A stretch of DNA of 64,000 nt, taken from NCBI GenBank assembly GCA_964629225.1, contig CAZVQC010000002.1, positions 82,379 through 146,378 of the forward strand, read 5' to 3'. This document shows, in pieces, positions 1 to 7,056 of this stretch (position 1 is the stretch's first letter; each line of letters starts with the position of its first letter). This DNA is from RUG14199 sp964629225. GTDB lineage: Bacteria > Bacillota > Clostridia > Oscillospirales > CAG-272. The position numbers were made by a program, and so were the translations under genes. The notes under the pieces are model-generated. The model ran no database searches and had not been told where the DNA came from. It was given only the letters and a program-made list of their open reading frames with translations.

Positions 1-380
1 ACACAGAGATGGGAGGCCGAGATCACGAGAGCAAAACAGTAGAGTCCAAAATGGTCAGAACACCTCCCTCATCTCCAAAGGGAGTCAATGCCACAAAGTC
101 CGATGTATCAAGCATCACCGTAGTTTGGGATCCATGCTCCGACAAGCTTCCGAACAAGAGCATCGTAACTTACAGTGTTTTCGCAAGCGACAGCGAAAAC
201 GGGAATTACTCCCTTTTGGAAGGCGGCCTTCACAGCTGTGAATATGTCGACACGGGGCTTGAAAGCGATACCGAACGGTATTACAAAGTTGAAGTGACCG
301 TCACTTTAGAGGGCGAAAACTTTATAAGCGACCTGTCAAATGAAGCAAAAGGAAAAACGCAGATCGATCCGAAAAAATGA
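1..380 (+). CDS. C-terminal end of a fibronectin type III domain protein (5' truncated by window edge)
   Basis: The reading frame is open to the left edge, so this is the last ~125 residues of a longer protein; the ATG at 9 is probably internal. From about residue 15 it has the pattern of one fibronectin type III beta-sandwich: a PPSSP linker, an A-strand with VNATKSDVSSITVVWD, then YSVFAS, CEYVDTGLES, and a YYKVEVTV strand followed by the usual closing SNEAKGKT. Such domains in Clostridia sit as spacers in secreted glycosidases, adhesins or cell-wall proteins. Nothing after the domain suggests an anchor. The parent protein's activity cannot be told from this tail. A strong terminator follows within 10 bases, so it ends its operon. 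Confidence 0.7.
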   Translation, partial: TEMGGRDHESKTVESKMVRTPPSSPKGVNATKSDVSSITVVWDPCSDKLPNKSIVTYSVFASDSENGNYSLLEGGLHSCEYVDTGLESDTERYYKVEVTVTLEGENFISDLSNEAKGKTQIDPKK

Positions 381-384
381 GACC

Positions 385-415
385 AAAGACCGAGCGAAGC
401 CTCGGTCTTTATTAT
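385..415 (+). terminator. Intrinsic terminator of the FN3 gene
   Basis: Perfect 10-bp stem AAAGACCGAG (385-394) with CTCGGTCTTT (401-410), six-base loop, then ATTATTGTTT. It begins 4 bases after the stop codon. Confidence 0.85.
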
Positions 416-1168
416 TGTTTAAAAGGTCTGTGATGCTGTCATGTCAAGCAGTGAAGCACTATCGTTCCAATCATAACTAAATGACGGCGCTTCAAGGCCT
501 TTTTATGATGTTTTTGCGCCATTTAAAGACAGAGCGATATGACACAGTGTAATAGTACTAAATAGCGAAAAAACGGTTAAATTGTGCTTGAGAGAGCATT
601 TATCGGAACTAAATAAAAACACTTTTCAGTGAAGCATCGGCTGACGGCGATGTGAAGTTATGTCTTGCGCCGTAGTGAAGTTAAGTGTGTCGTCCACGTC
701 CACAGACACTTCACAATGCGGAGAATCTACTTGATATTCATTTAAGCGACGATGTTTTGACGGGACACGAAAAGTAAGTTATAGGTGCATACAGAAAGAA
801 AACAGAAGTTCAAAATGCCGTTAATATTTTAATCGGTATAGAAGCGAAATAAAATACCGCTGACACTTTGATACCTAATGTATTTCGTGGTTAATGACAG
901 CCGCACGGTGAATATTCGGGTTCAATATACCGGCAATAAACACCTTAAAACATCTTTTATAATTGTGAGTTAAAAGCCATATCCGAAAACGGTAATCACT
1001 AAAACTTTTAACGCTTTAACGCCGAAGATGTTATCTGATTCAGATAAAGGATTTATACAAAAAGAAAGACCTCATATCACCCTAAAAGAGTCATTTGAGG
1101 TCTCTAAATAGCCGATATTTAATTTTTGTTTGTGTAAGTTTAACGATTTTTCACTATTTTCAGTACAT
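416..1168. other. Gene-free interval with degenerate GTGAAG repeats
   Basis: No frame in this ~750-base AT-rich stretch looks coding and no start with a ribosome-binding site is visible. It holds GTGAAG direct repeats (629-680), a GACGGCG/CGCCGT hairpin between two of them, and an AGACCTCA/TGAGGTCT stem at about 1066-1104. It looks like decayed intergenic repeat DNA. Confidence 0.5.
629..711. repeat. GTGAAG direct repeats with 23-base period
   Basis: GTGAAG occurs at 629, 652 and 675, exactly 23 bases apart, the last two as GTGAAGTTA. The third unit is followed by an inverted half, ACACTTCAC (706-714), so the block can fold. Interspersed GTGAAGTT hairpin arrays are known to me from clostridial intergenic DNA; family membership is an inference. 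Confidence 0.5.
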
Positions 1169-1210
1169 AGAAAAAACGAGTAGAGTATCGACAAAATACA
1201 CTACTCGTTT
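1169..1210 (-). terminator. Terminator of ssrA
   Basis: On the minus strand, 8-bp stem ACGAGTAG/CTACTCGT (1201-1208 with 1176-1183) followed by TTTTTTC. It lies ~75 bases beyond the CCA end of tmRNA. Confidence 0.75.
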
Positions 1211-1284
1211 CTGTTTTTCTACACAAACCATACTGTAACGGCGAAGCCGCCGACATAAAAATAGGGTTTTGTGTAATATTCTGT

Positions 1285-1665
1285 TGGTGGAGGCGACGGG
1301 AGTCGAACCCGTGTCCGAAAACCTCTTAACACGAACTTCTCCGGGTGCAGGATGCCTTTTGGATTCCCACAGTGCACTTCGGCAGCCGGAATTACACTGC
1401 GGTAGCCTTTTGATACCTGACGGCTGCAAAGGCTAACTCGCCGTTCAAGTTCACCGAATAATAACGTCAGGCAAAGCAGTCGGTCATGCTATGCGGACGG
1501 GCTCCTCGTAATGACGGGAGCACTTGAGGTAACAGCGGTTACGCTGCTACTGCTAATCTGTTATTGTTGTTAGCGTTTGAATTTAAGTGAGACTTATTAG
1601 AGAGTTTTCTCGGACTCTACCCGCTTATCGTGCCTTGTGATCCCCGTCGAAACCATTACGCCCCC
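1285..1665 (-). ncRNA. ssrA: Transfer-messenger RNA (tmRNA)
   Basis: Rescues ribosomes stalled on broken mRNAs and tags the nascent protein for degradation, together with SmpB. The minus strand starts with the hallmark GGGGGCGTAATGGTTTCGACG (1665 down) and ends with the T-arm/acceptor GGTTCGACTCCCGTCGCC plus encoded CCA (1285). The tag frame is readable at 1574-1539: GCT AAC AAC AAT AAC AGA TTA GCA GTA GCA GCG TAA, giving the tag ANNNNRLAVAA, with the expected hydrophobic AVAA end recognised by ClpXP-type proteases. The length of ~381 nt is typical. smpB lies immediately upstream on the same strand. Short ORFs drawn through this locus on either strand are not genes. Confidence 0.97.
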
Positions 1666-1763
1666 TTGTTAATAACAGTGATAACATCAGTATCGGTGTC
1701 TGTGTCAGTATCGGTGCCGGTATCGGTAGCAACCGAAGCCCTGTACTGTACTTCACTGCCATA

Positions 1764-2228
1764 TCAACCGTACTTTGATGCCCGTTCTATCTCACGTTTT
1801 GCGCTGCGCTTTGCATCACTGTCCCTCTTGTCATAGAGCTTTTTGCCCTTGCACAGACCAAGTTCAAGTTTAACGTGAGAGCCGGAAAAATAGAGAGAGA
1901 GAGGGATCAGTGTGTAACTGTCCCTTGACACCAGCTGAAAAAGTTTGAGTATCTCCTTTTTATGCATAAGGAGTTTTCTGTCCCTTACGGGATCTCTGTT
2001 GAAAACGTTTCCCTTTTCATAGGGACTTATATGGATGCCGAAAGCGAAAAGCTCACCCTTCACTATCTGGCAATAGGAATCCTTAAGGTTCACGTTTCCT
2101 GCCCTTAGGCTCTTTATCTCCGTGCCGTAAAGCGAGATGCCGGCCTCGTAAGTCTCATCGACAAAATAATCGTGGTATGCTTTTCTGTTTTTGGCGATCA
2201 CCCTGCTCTGCTTCTTTTTTTCGGCCAT
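1764..2228 (-). CDS. smpB: SsrA-binding protein SmpB
   Basis: Small RNA-binding protein that carries tmRNA into stalled ribosomes. The product of 154 residues has the full SmpB pattern: N-terminal KKKQSRVIAKNRKAYHDYFV, the core GISLYGTEIKSLRAGNVNLKDSY, and a basic tail with KKLYDKRDSDAKRSAKREIE, which enters the mRNA channel. Two adjacent ATGs exist; the second (2228) has the better 7-base spacing to GGGAGG. The promoter at 2252-2280 precedes it, and ssrA follows 98 bases later on the same strand, so both may share a transcript. Oddly, the frame stays open past the TGA for ~33 codons of Thr-Asp-rich sequence that ends inside ssrA (see findings). Confidence 0.97.
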   Translation of the reverse strand: MAEKKKQSRVIAKNRKAYHDYFVDETYEAGISLYGTEIKSLRAGNVNLKDSYCQIVKGELFAFGIHISPYEKGNVFNRDPVRDRKLLMHKKEILKLFQLVSRDSYTLIPLSLYFSGSHVKLELGLCKGKKLYDKRDSDAKRSAKREIERASKYG

Positions 2229-2251
2229 CATCTCACCTCCCTTGGATACTA

Positions 2252-2280
2252 ATTATAATATAATCCGAGATGTTTTGCAA
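2252..2280 (-). promoter_or_regulatory. Sigma-A promoter of smpB
   Basis: Minus strand: TTGCAA (2280-2275), 17-base spacer, TATAAT (2257-2252). The start is ~20 bases before the smpB ribosome-binding site. Confidence 0.75.
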
Positions 2281-2334
2281 TAGTTTTCCGTGAGTTTTTT
2301 GGGAAGCCCATCGACAAATTACATGATCATTCTA

Positions 2335-2363
2335 TTGACTTCTTCCGATTACTACTGTATAAT
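2335..2363 (+). promoter_or_regulatory. Sigma-A promoter of the MATE leader
   Basis: TTGACT (2335-2340), exact 17-base spacer, consensus TATAAT (2358-2363). Predicted transcription start near 2370, leaving a ~97-nt leader before the coding start at 2467. Confidence 0.85.
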
Positions 2364-2417
2364 TGAATTACAAAACTGCGAGTGGAGTTTTCAGAGCACT
2401 TACCGTGCCGCTTTTCC

Positions 2418-2450
2418 CACCCGACTGTCCTTACAGCCGGGTGTTTTTTA
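2418..2450 (+). terminator. Attenuator-like terminator inside the MATE leader
   Basis: CACCCG (2418-2423) pairs with CGGGTG (2438-2443); after an A-C mismatch CTGT pairs with ACAG around a CCTT loop; TTTTTTATTT follows. It lies between a consensus promoter and the Shine-Dalgarno at 2457, so it would stop transcription before the gene unless relieved. A small GCAC/GTGC hairpin precedes it. Confidence 0.65.
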
Positions 2451-2466
2451 TTTGTCGGAGGTCAAT

Positions 2467-3810
2467 TTGAAAAACAAGAGAACCAAAGAAACGATGAAGT
2501 CCTTAATAGGATTCTGCCTTCCGCTGATACTCAGCGGGATGCTTCAGCAGTTGTACAACTGGGCAGACGCTTTCATAGTTGGCAATGCGGAAGGAGAAAG
2601 TGCTCTTAGTGCCGTCGGCGCCGCATCCGCTCCAATCAATTTTTTTGTGACACTTATGACGGGCTTTGGGATAGGTATCTCCGTTCTTGCTGCAAGATAC
2701 TTCGGTGAGAAGAAAGATGATAAGATACCGGGGATACTGTCGTTTTTTTCACTGATACTGTTCGGAATATTTGCTGTTTTGACTGCCATTGGCTCTCATT
2801 TTTCCTTTGAAATAATGAGCCTTTTGGAAACGCCGGCGGAGACTGTGGAGCTTGCCACGGAGTACATAAGGGTGATATTCTTCGGCTTTCCCTTCCTCGC
2901 AGTCTACAACATCTACTCGGCAGTTCTGAGAGGCGTGGGAGACAGCAAAACACCCTTTGCGGCTATTCTCGTATCCTCCGCAGTCAACGTGGGACTTGAT
3001 ATCCTCTTTGTGATGATCTTCAAGAGGGGTGTCTTCGGTGCCGCAACAGCCACTGTATTCTCTCAAATAGCAATGACGGTCTTCACCGTTATCTACACTG
3101 CCATAAAGCATCCCACCCTTCGCTTTACTTTGAACAGAAAAAACTGCCAAGGTGCCCTTTCGGCGGGTCTCAAATACGGGATACCGCCCATGATTCAGTC
3201 CTGCATCACTTCTCTTGGAGGCCTTGTGCTCCAGAGCTTCATGAACTCATTCGGAGCGGATACCGTCACAGCCATAACCTGTGCCTACAGAATCGACACC
3301 CTCGTTATGTTGCCAATAGTCAATTTGGGCTCCGGCATCTCCACCTTCACATCCCAAAGCATCGGTGAGGGAGACCGAGAAAAAGCTGAGAGGGTGCTAA
3401 AGTCGGGTATCGTTCTGTCAATTGCCGTATCGGTGCTTTTAACGGCTGCGGTAATACCTACCGGCGGATACCTGATAAGTCTCTTCGGTGCAGGGGATAC
3501 CGCCGTCAAGATAGGTTCCGCTTTTTTCCTTCGCCTCGCATCATTCTATCCGGTTTTCGGGGTGTTAAATGCCGTAAGAGGATACCTTGAGGGTGCTGAC
3601 GATCTGGTATTTTCAAGTGTTGCCGGTATCGGAAGTCTTGCTATCCGCATTGCTGCCTCCTACGCTCTCGCTCCGCGGTTTGGCAATATGGTGATAGCCT
3701 ATGCGGAGATGATAGCATGGGGTCTTCTGCTGATCATCTACATGATTCGCTTCGGCGTGAAAAAAAGAAAAGAGAAACATCTTGCTTCCATCGAATTTTC
3801 TGTTGATTAA
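2467..3810 (+). CDS. MATE family multidrug/Na+ (H+) antiporter
   Basis: Twelve-helix exporter of the MATE family that extrudes cationic or aromatic compounds; the substrate cannot be deduced. Evidence: SLIGFCLPLILSGMLQQLYNWADAFIVGN in the first helices (typical P-x-L-x-x-x-x-LQ-LYN-x-AD pattern), repeated at the start of the second half as KYGIPPMIQS. The frame is open upstream to 2290, but the promoter and leader hairpin lie there. TTG at 2467 has GGAGG five bases ahead and gives 447 residues, the usual size, so I chose it. The leader hairpin suggests attenuation control. The promoter of the next gene overlaps its last codons. A second, unrelated MATE gene lies at 55.6 kb. Confidence 0.9.
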   Translation: MKNKRTKETMKSLIGFCLPLILSGMLQQLYNWADAFIVGNAEGESALSAVGAASAPINFFVTLMTGFGIGISVLAARYFGEKKDDKIPGILSFFSLILFGIFAVLTAIGSHFSFEIMSLLETPAETVELATEYIRVIFFGFPFLAVYNIYSAVLRGVGDSKTPFAAILVSSAVNVGLDILFVMIFKRGVFGAATATVFSQIAMTVFTVIYTAIKHPTLRFTLNRKNCQGALSAGLKYGIPPMIQSCITSLGGLVLQSFMNSFGADTVTAITCAYRIDTLVMLPIVNLGSGISTFTSQSIGEGDREKAERVLKSGIVLSIAVSVLLTAAVIPTGGYLISLFGAGDTAVKIGSAFFLRLASFYPVFGVLNAVRGYLEGADDLVFSSVAGIGSLAIRIAASYALAPRFGNMVIAYAEMIAWGLLLIIYMIRFGVKKRKEKHLASIEFSVD

Positions 3811-3831
3811 GAAGATCATTAGTGATATAAT
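3803..3831 (+). promoter_or_regulatory. Promoter of the GH116 gene
   Basis: TTGATT (3803-3808), 17-base spacer, TATAAT (3826-3831) with TGA just before it (extended -10). The -35 box overlaps the stop codon of the MATE gene. Confidence 0.7.
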
Positions 3832-3854
3832 TTGGAAAAACGGGGGTTCATATC

Positions 3855-6404
3855 ATGAAACGTTACAAAAACACGGACGTAGCATCCTTTCCCCTCGGAG
3901 GGATTGGCTGCGGAAGTATCGGCATCGGCACCGACGGATCACTTAAAAATTTCGAGATATTCAACCGTCCCGACAGAGAATCCGTTAATGCCTTTTCTCA
4001 CTTTGCAATAAAAGCGGAGAGAGGCGGAAAAGTCATTGACTCCCGTGTCCTGAGGGGAGACGGGTGCGGTTCTGCAATGGGTAAGGTGTCCCGTGAAAGA
4101 GGCGAGGTCTACGTTTGGGGCAACGGTCCGGACAGAGGTACCCTTGCGGGGCTCAGGCATTTCAGAAGCACCGTATTTCGCGCTTTTAGCCCTGTTTGTG
4201 AGGTAGGCTATGTTGACCCAAGCTTTCCGGGAAAGGCGAAAATGACCGCCTTCTCGCCCTTCATACCCATGAATTCAGCCGACTCTTCCATTCCCTGCGG
4301 CCTTTTTGAGATAGAAATTGAAAATACCGAGAGTGAGGAAACGGATTTTACGGTGGCGCTGTCACTTTCAAATCCGTTTCCCGGCAAAAAGATCAACTGT
4401 GTGACAAATGTTTCGGGGTACGTTGGTGTCTGTCTTAAGTCCGATGCCGAAAACAACACTTCCGGCTACGGAAACTTGACGGTATCCGCTTTAGACGGGG
4501 ACGTTTCATATCAAGAATACTGGTACCGAGGCGGCTGGTTTGACGAGCTTACGGTCTTTCTTAACGACTTCAAGACCCCCGGCAAACTTAAGGACCGCCA
4601 CTATGAAACGCCCTGTGAGGAGGGTAGTTGTGTCTGCACCGTGGCATCAACGGTATCTCTCGCACCGAAGGAAAAGAAGACCCTTCGCTTCGTTATCACT
4701 TGGTACTGTCCGATCATCGAAAAATACTGGGATCCTGCAAAGCCCACCGTCAAAAGCTTCGTTGCAAACCGCTATAACTCCTCCGAGGACGTGCTTGACT
4801 ACTGTATTAAAAACTACGGGCGACTGAAGGATGAAACATTCCTATTCGTGAAAGCGATGGACTCACAGACACTTCCGCCTTATGTCAAAGATGCTCTCGG
4901 TGCCGCAATAGCGGTTGCAAAAAGCAGCACCGTTTTAAGACTCTTTGACGGCACCCTTTGGGGCTGGGAGGGAATCACGGAAAAGAGCGGAAGCTGTGAG
5001 GGCACCTGTACCCACGTATGGAACTATGCCTCACTGTTTCCGATGCTCTTTCCCGACTTGGAACGGGGGATACGCAACGCTGAATTCAAATACAGCATCG
5101 ACACAGACGGAAGGATGGCTTTTCGAATGTTGCTGCCCCTCGGCAGTAAAAGATCAAACTTCCGTGCCTGCGCCGACGGACAGTTCGGCACCGTACTCAA
5201 GACTTACCGAGAGTGGATGCTGGGTGCGGGAGATGAATTCCTAAGGGAAAAATGGGACTTAATAAAGTCGCTCATGTCCTACGCATGGAGTGATAAGAAT
5301 CCGGACAGGTGGGACATAGGTCACACGGGAGTTCTTACCGGTCGCTGTCACCACACTCTCGATATGGAGCTTTTCGCACCGTCATCATGGCTTGAAAGCT
5401 TCTATCTTGCGGCACTTGAGGCGGCATCGAAGATGGCGAAATACCTTGGAGATACCGACGCCGAAAAAGAATATTCAAGTCTTATCGAAAGCGGCCGAAG
5501 CTACACCGAGGAAAACCTCTTTATTAACGGCTACTACTGTCAAAAGATCGACTTTTCCGATACTTCTGCGATATCAAACTACAAAATGGGAGAGCTCATC
5601 AATTCCGACGGCTACCTTGATGAAAGCTCCGGTGAGTTAAAATACCAGATTGGGGAAGGTCTTGCGGTGACGGCAGTCGAGGGCGACCGCTTGGCACGCT
5701 CATCCATGCTTGGGGGAGTTCTCGATGATGAAAAGATAAAAAGCACTCTCCGTGCCATGCTAAAGTACAATTTCAAGTCCATGAGAGACTTGGACAACCC
5801 CTGCCGAGTCTTTGCAAGTGACAAAGACCGTGGGGTCATCACCTGCTCTTATGACGGAGCAAAAAGAAAGCCAGCGATACCCATCACCTACGCCGAGGAG
5901 TGCATGTCGGGCTTTGAGTACTCCGCCGCTTCGGAAATGATACGGCTCGGTATGGTGAGCGAGGGGGAGGCTGTCGTAAAAGCGGTGAGAGACCGCTATA
6001 ATGATGGAAGACGGGATCCCTTCGCAGAACTTGAATGCGGCGCATCATACGCCAGAAGCATGGCGTCATTCGATCTTATCTCCGCTTACAGCGGATTTTA
6101 CGCCGACCTTAGGCGGGACAACACCGTGGGATTTGCGCCGATTAAAAACGGGACGTATTTTTGGAGCCTTGACGGGGCATTCGGAACAGTTTCTTTCGGG
6201 AAGAACGTTTCTTTCAAAGTGATGTACGGAGATTTTTCTCTCACTTCATTCCTGTTCGGCGGAAACATCTCCTCCGTCCTACTTAACGGAAGGAAGATCG
6301 ACGCTGAGTTATCAGAGTCCGGCATTCCCAACATGAAAACTGCCGCAAGATTTGAAAAGCTGACTCTCAAAGCGGGAGACAGGCTCACATTGAGGAGTTA
6401 TTGA
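3855..6404 (+). CDS. GH116-family glycosidase (GBA2/DUF608-like)
   Basis: Predicted retaining beta-glucosidase/xylosidase-type hydrolase of family GH116, related to non-lysosomal glucosylceramidase. The 849-residue product starts with the family signature PLGGIGCGSIGIG (about 13-25), has an N-terminal beta-sandwich with AFSPFIPMN and SIPCGLFEIEIEN, and an all-alpha (alpha/alpha)6 barrel from about residue 330 with CEGTCTHVWNYASLFPML (about 379-396). No signal peptide is visible, so it should act in the cytosol, presumably on imported glucosides or lipid-linked sugars; the substrate is unknown. RBS GGGGG lies before ATG 3855. The stop overlaps the start of the phosphatase gene by one base, so the two are translationally coupled. 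Confidence 0.82.
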   Translation: MKRYKNTDVASFPLGGIGCGSIGIGTDGSLKNFEIFNRPDRESVNAFSHFAIKAERGGKVIDSRVLRGDGCGSAMGKVSRERGEVYVWGNGPDRGTLAGLRHFRSTVFRAFSPVCEVGYVDPSFPGKAKMTAFSPFIPMNSADSSIPCGLFEIEIENTESEETDFTVALSLSNPFPGKKINCVTNVSGYVGVCLKSDAENNTSGYGNLTVSALDGDVSYQEYWYRGGWFDELTVFLNDFKTPGKLKDRHYETPCEEGSCVCTVASTVSLAPKEKKTLRFVITWYCPIIEKYWDPAKPTVKSFVANRYNSSEDVLDYCIKNYGRLKDETFLFVKAMDSQTLPPYVKDALGAAIAVAKSSTVLRLFDGTLWGWEGITEKSGSCEGTCTHVWNYASLFPMLFPDLERGIRNAEFKYSIDTDGRMAFRMLLPLGSKRSNFRACADGQFGTVLKTYREWMLGAGDEFLREKWDLIKSLMSYAWSDKNPDRWDIGHTGVLTGRCHHTLDMELFAPSSWLESFYLAALEAASKMAKYLGDTDAEKEYSSLIESGRSYTEENLFINGYYCQKIDFSDTSAISNYKMGELINSDGYLDESSGELKYQIGEGLAVTAVEGDRLARSSMLGGVLDDEKIKSTLRAMLKYNFKSMRDLDNPCRVFASDKDRGVITCSYDGAKRKPAIPITYAEECMSGFEYSAASEMIRLGMVSEGEAVVKAVRDRYNDGRRDPFAELECGASYARSMASFDLISAYSGFYADLRRDNTVGFAPIKNGTYFWSLDGAFGTVSFGKNVSFKVMYGDFSLTSFLFGGNISSVLLNGRKIDAELSESGIPNMKTAARFEKLTLKAGDRLTLRSY

Positions 6405-6883
6405 TGAAAATAATGTTCGTCTGCCACGGGAATATCTGTCGCTCCCCCATGGCGGAATTCATAATGAGGGATCTGCTTGTCAAAGAAGGCCTTGATCATC
6501 AATTTACCGTGTCATCCTGCGCCACGAGTGACGAGGAGATAATAAACGGCATCGGATGCCCCGTCTACCCTCCCGCAAGAAAGGTCCTTGAGCGTCACGG
6601 CATTGACTGCGGCGAAAAGCGCGCCGTCCGCCTTGTGAAGGATGACTACAACAAATGGGATCTTTTTCTCTGCATGGACGAAAAGAACTTAAGAAACGCA
6701 AAAAAGATCCTCAACGGAGATCCCGGCGGCAAGATACATAAGTTTTTAAGTTTCACGGGAAACCGTGCAGATGTGTCCGACCCTTGGTACACCGGGGATT
6801 TTGACACCGCTTACAACGATATCCTTCTCGGTTGTTTTGCTCTGCTCGAAAAACTGAAATGTGAAGCGTATCGATCAACATGA
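6404..6883 (+). CDS. Low-molecular-weight protein-tyrosine phosphatase
   Basis: Cys-based phosphatase of the LMW-PTP (Wzb/YwlE/PtpA) family. The P-loop VCHGNICRSPMAE (C-x5-R-S) is at about 7-19 and the general-acid loop DPWYTGDF at about 126-133, both intact, so the enzyme should be active. Length 159 residues is standard. ATG 6404 overlaps the TGA of the GH116 gene (TGATG), with GAGGAG six bases upstream. Relatives act on tyrosine kinases of polysaccharide synthesis or on arginine phosphate; no kinase or polysaccharide gene is adjacent, so the target is unknown. A bidirectional terminator follows. Confidence 0.92.
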   Translation: MKIMFVCHGNICRSPMAEFIMRDLLVKEGLDHQFTVSSCATSDEEIINGIGCPVYPPARKVLERHGIDCGEKRAVRLVKDDYNKWDLFLCMDEKNLRNAKKILNGDPGGKIHKFLSFTGNRADVSDPWYTGDFDTAYNDILLGCFALLEKLKCEAYRST

Positions 6884-6986
6884 TCATCTTTTACTCTATT
6901 GACTCGGTATCTGTCATGCCCGAGATCAAAAATGACAAACAAAGCACAGCGAGATGCCGAGTTGACGATCGATCTGTGTGAATGCC

Positions 6987-7033
6987 AAAAAAGCGGTGTT
7001 TGATGCCTTTCGGCAACAAACATCCGCTTTTTT
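6987..7033. terminator. Bidirectional terminator
   Basis: AAAAAAGCGG (6987-6996) pairs with CCGCTTTTTT (7024-7033), extended by TGTTTG/CAAACA and a GCC/GGC top. It has A and T tracts on both sides and separates the convergent phosphatase and glnS genes. Confidence 0.85.
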
Positions 7034-7056
7034 CGTTTGATCCGTCTTTGTGGGAC

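Noticed and set aside
1160..1836. Short ORFs through the ssrA locus on both strands
   Set aside because: They overlap the tmRNA, whose ends and tag frame are clear; no ribosome-binding sites.
2290..2466. N-terminal extension of the MATE protein (start at 2290)
   Set aside because: It would be translated from DNA upstream of the promoter and through the attenuator; TTG 2467 has a ribosome-binding site and gives the normal length.
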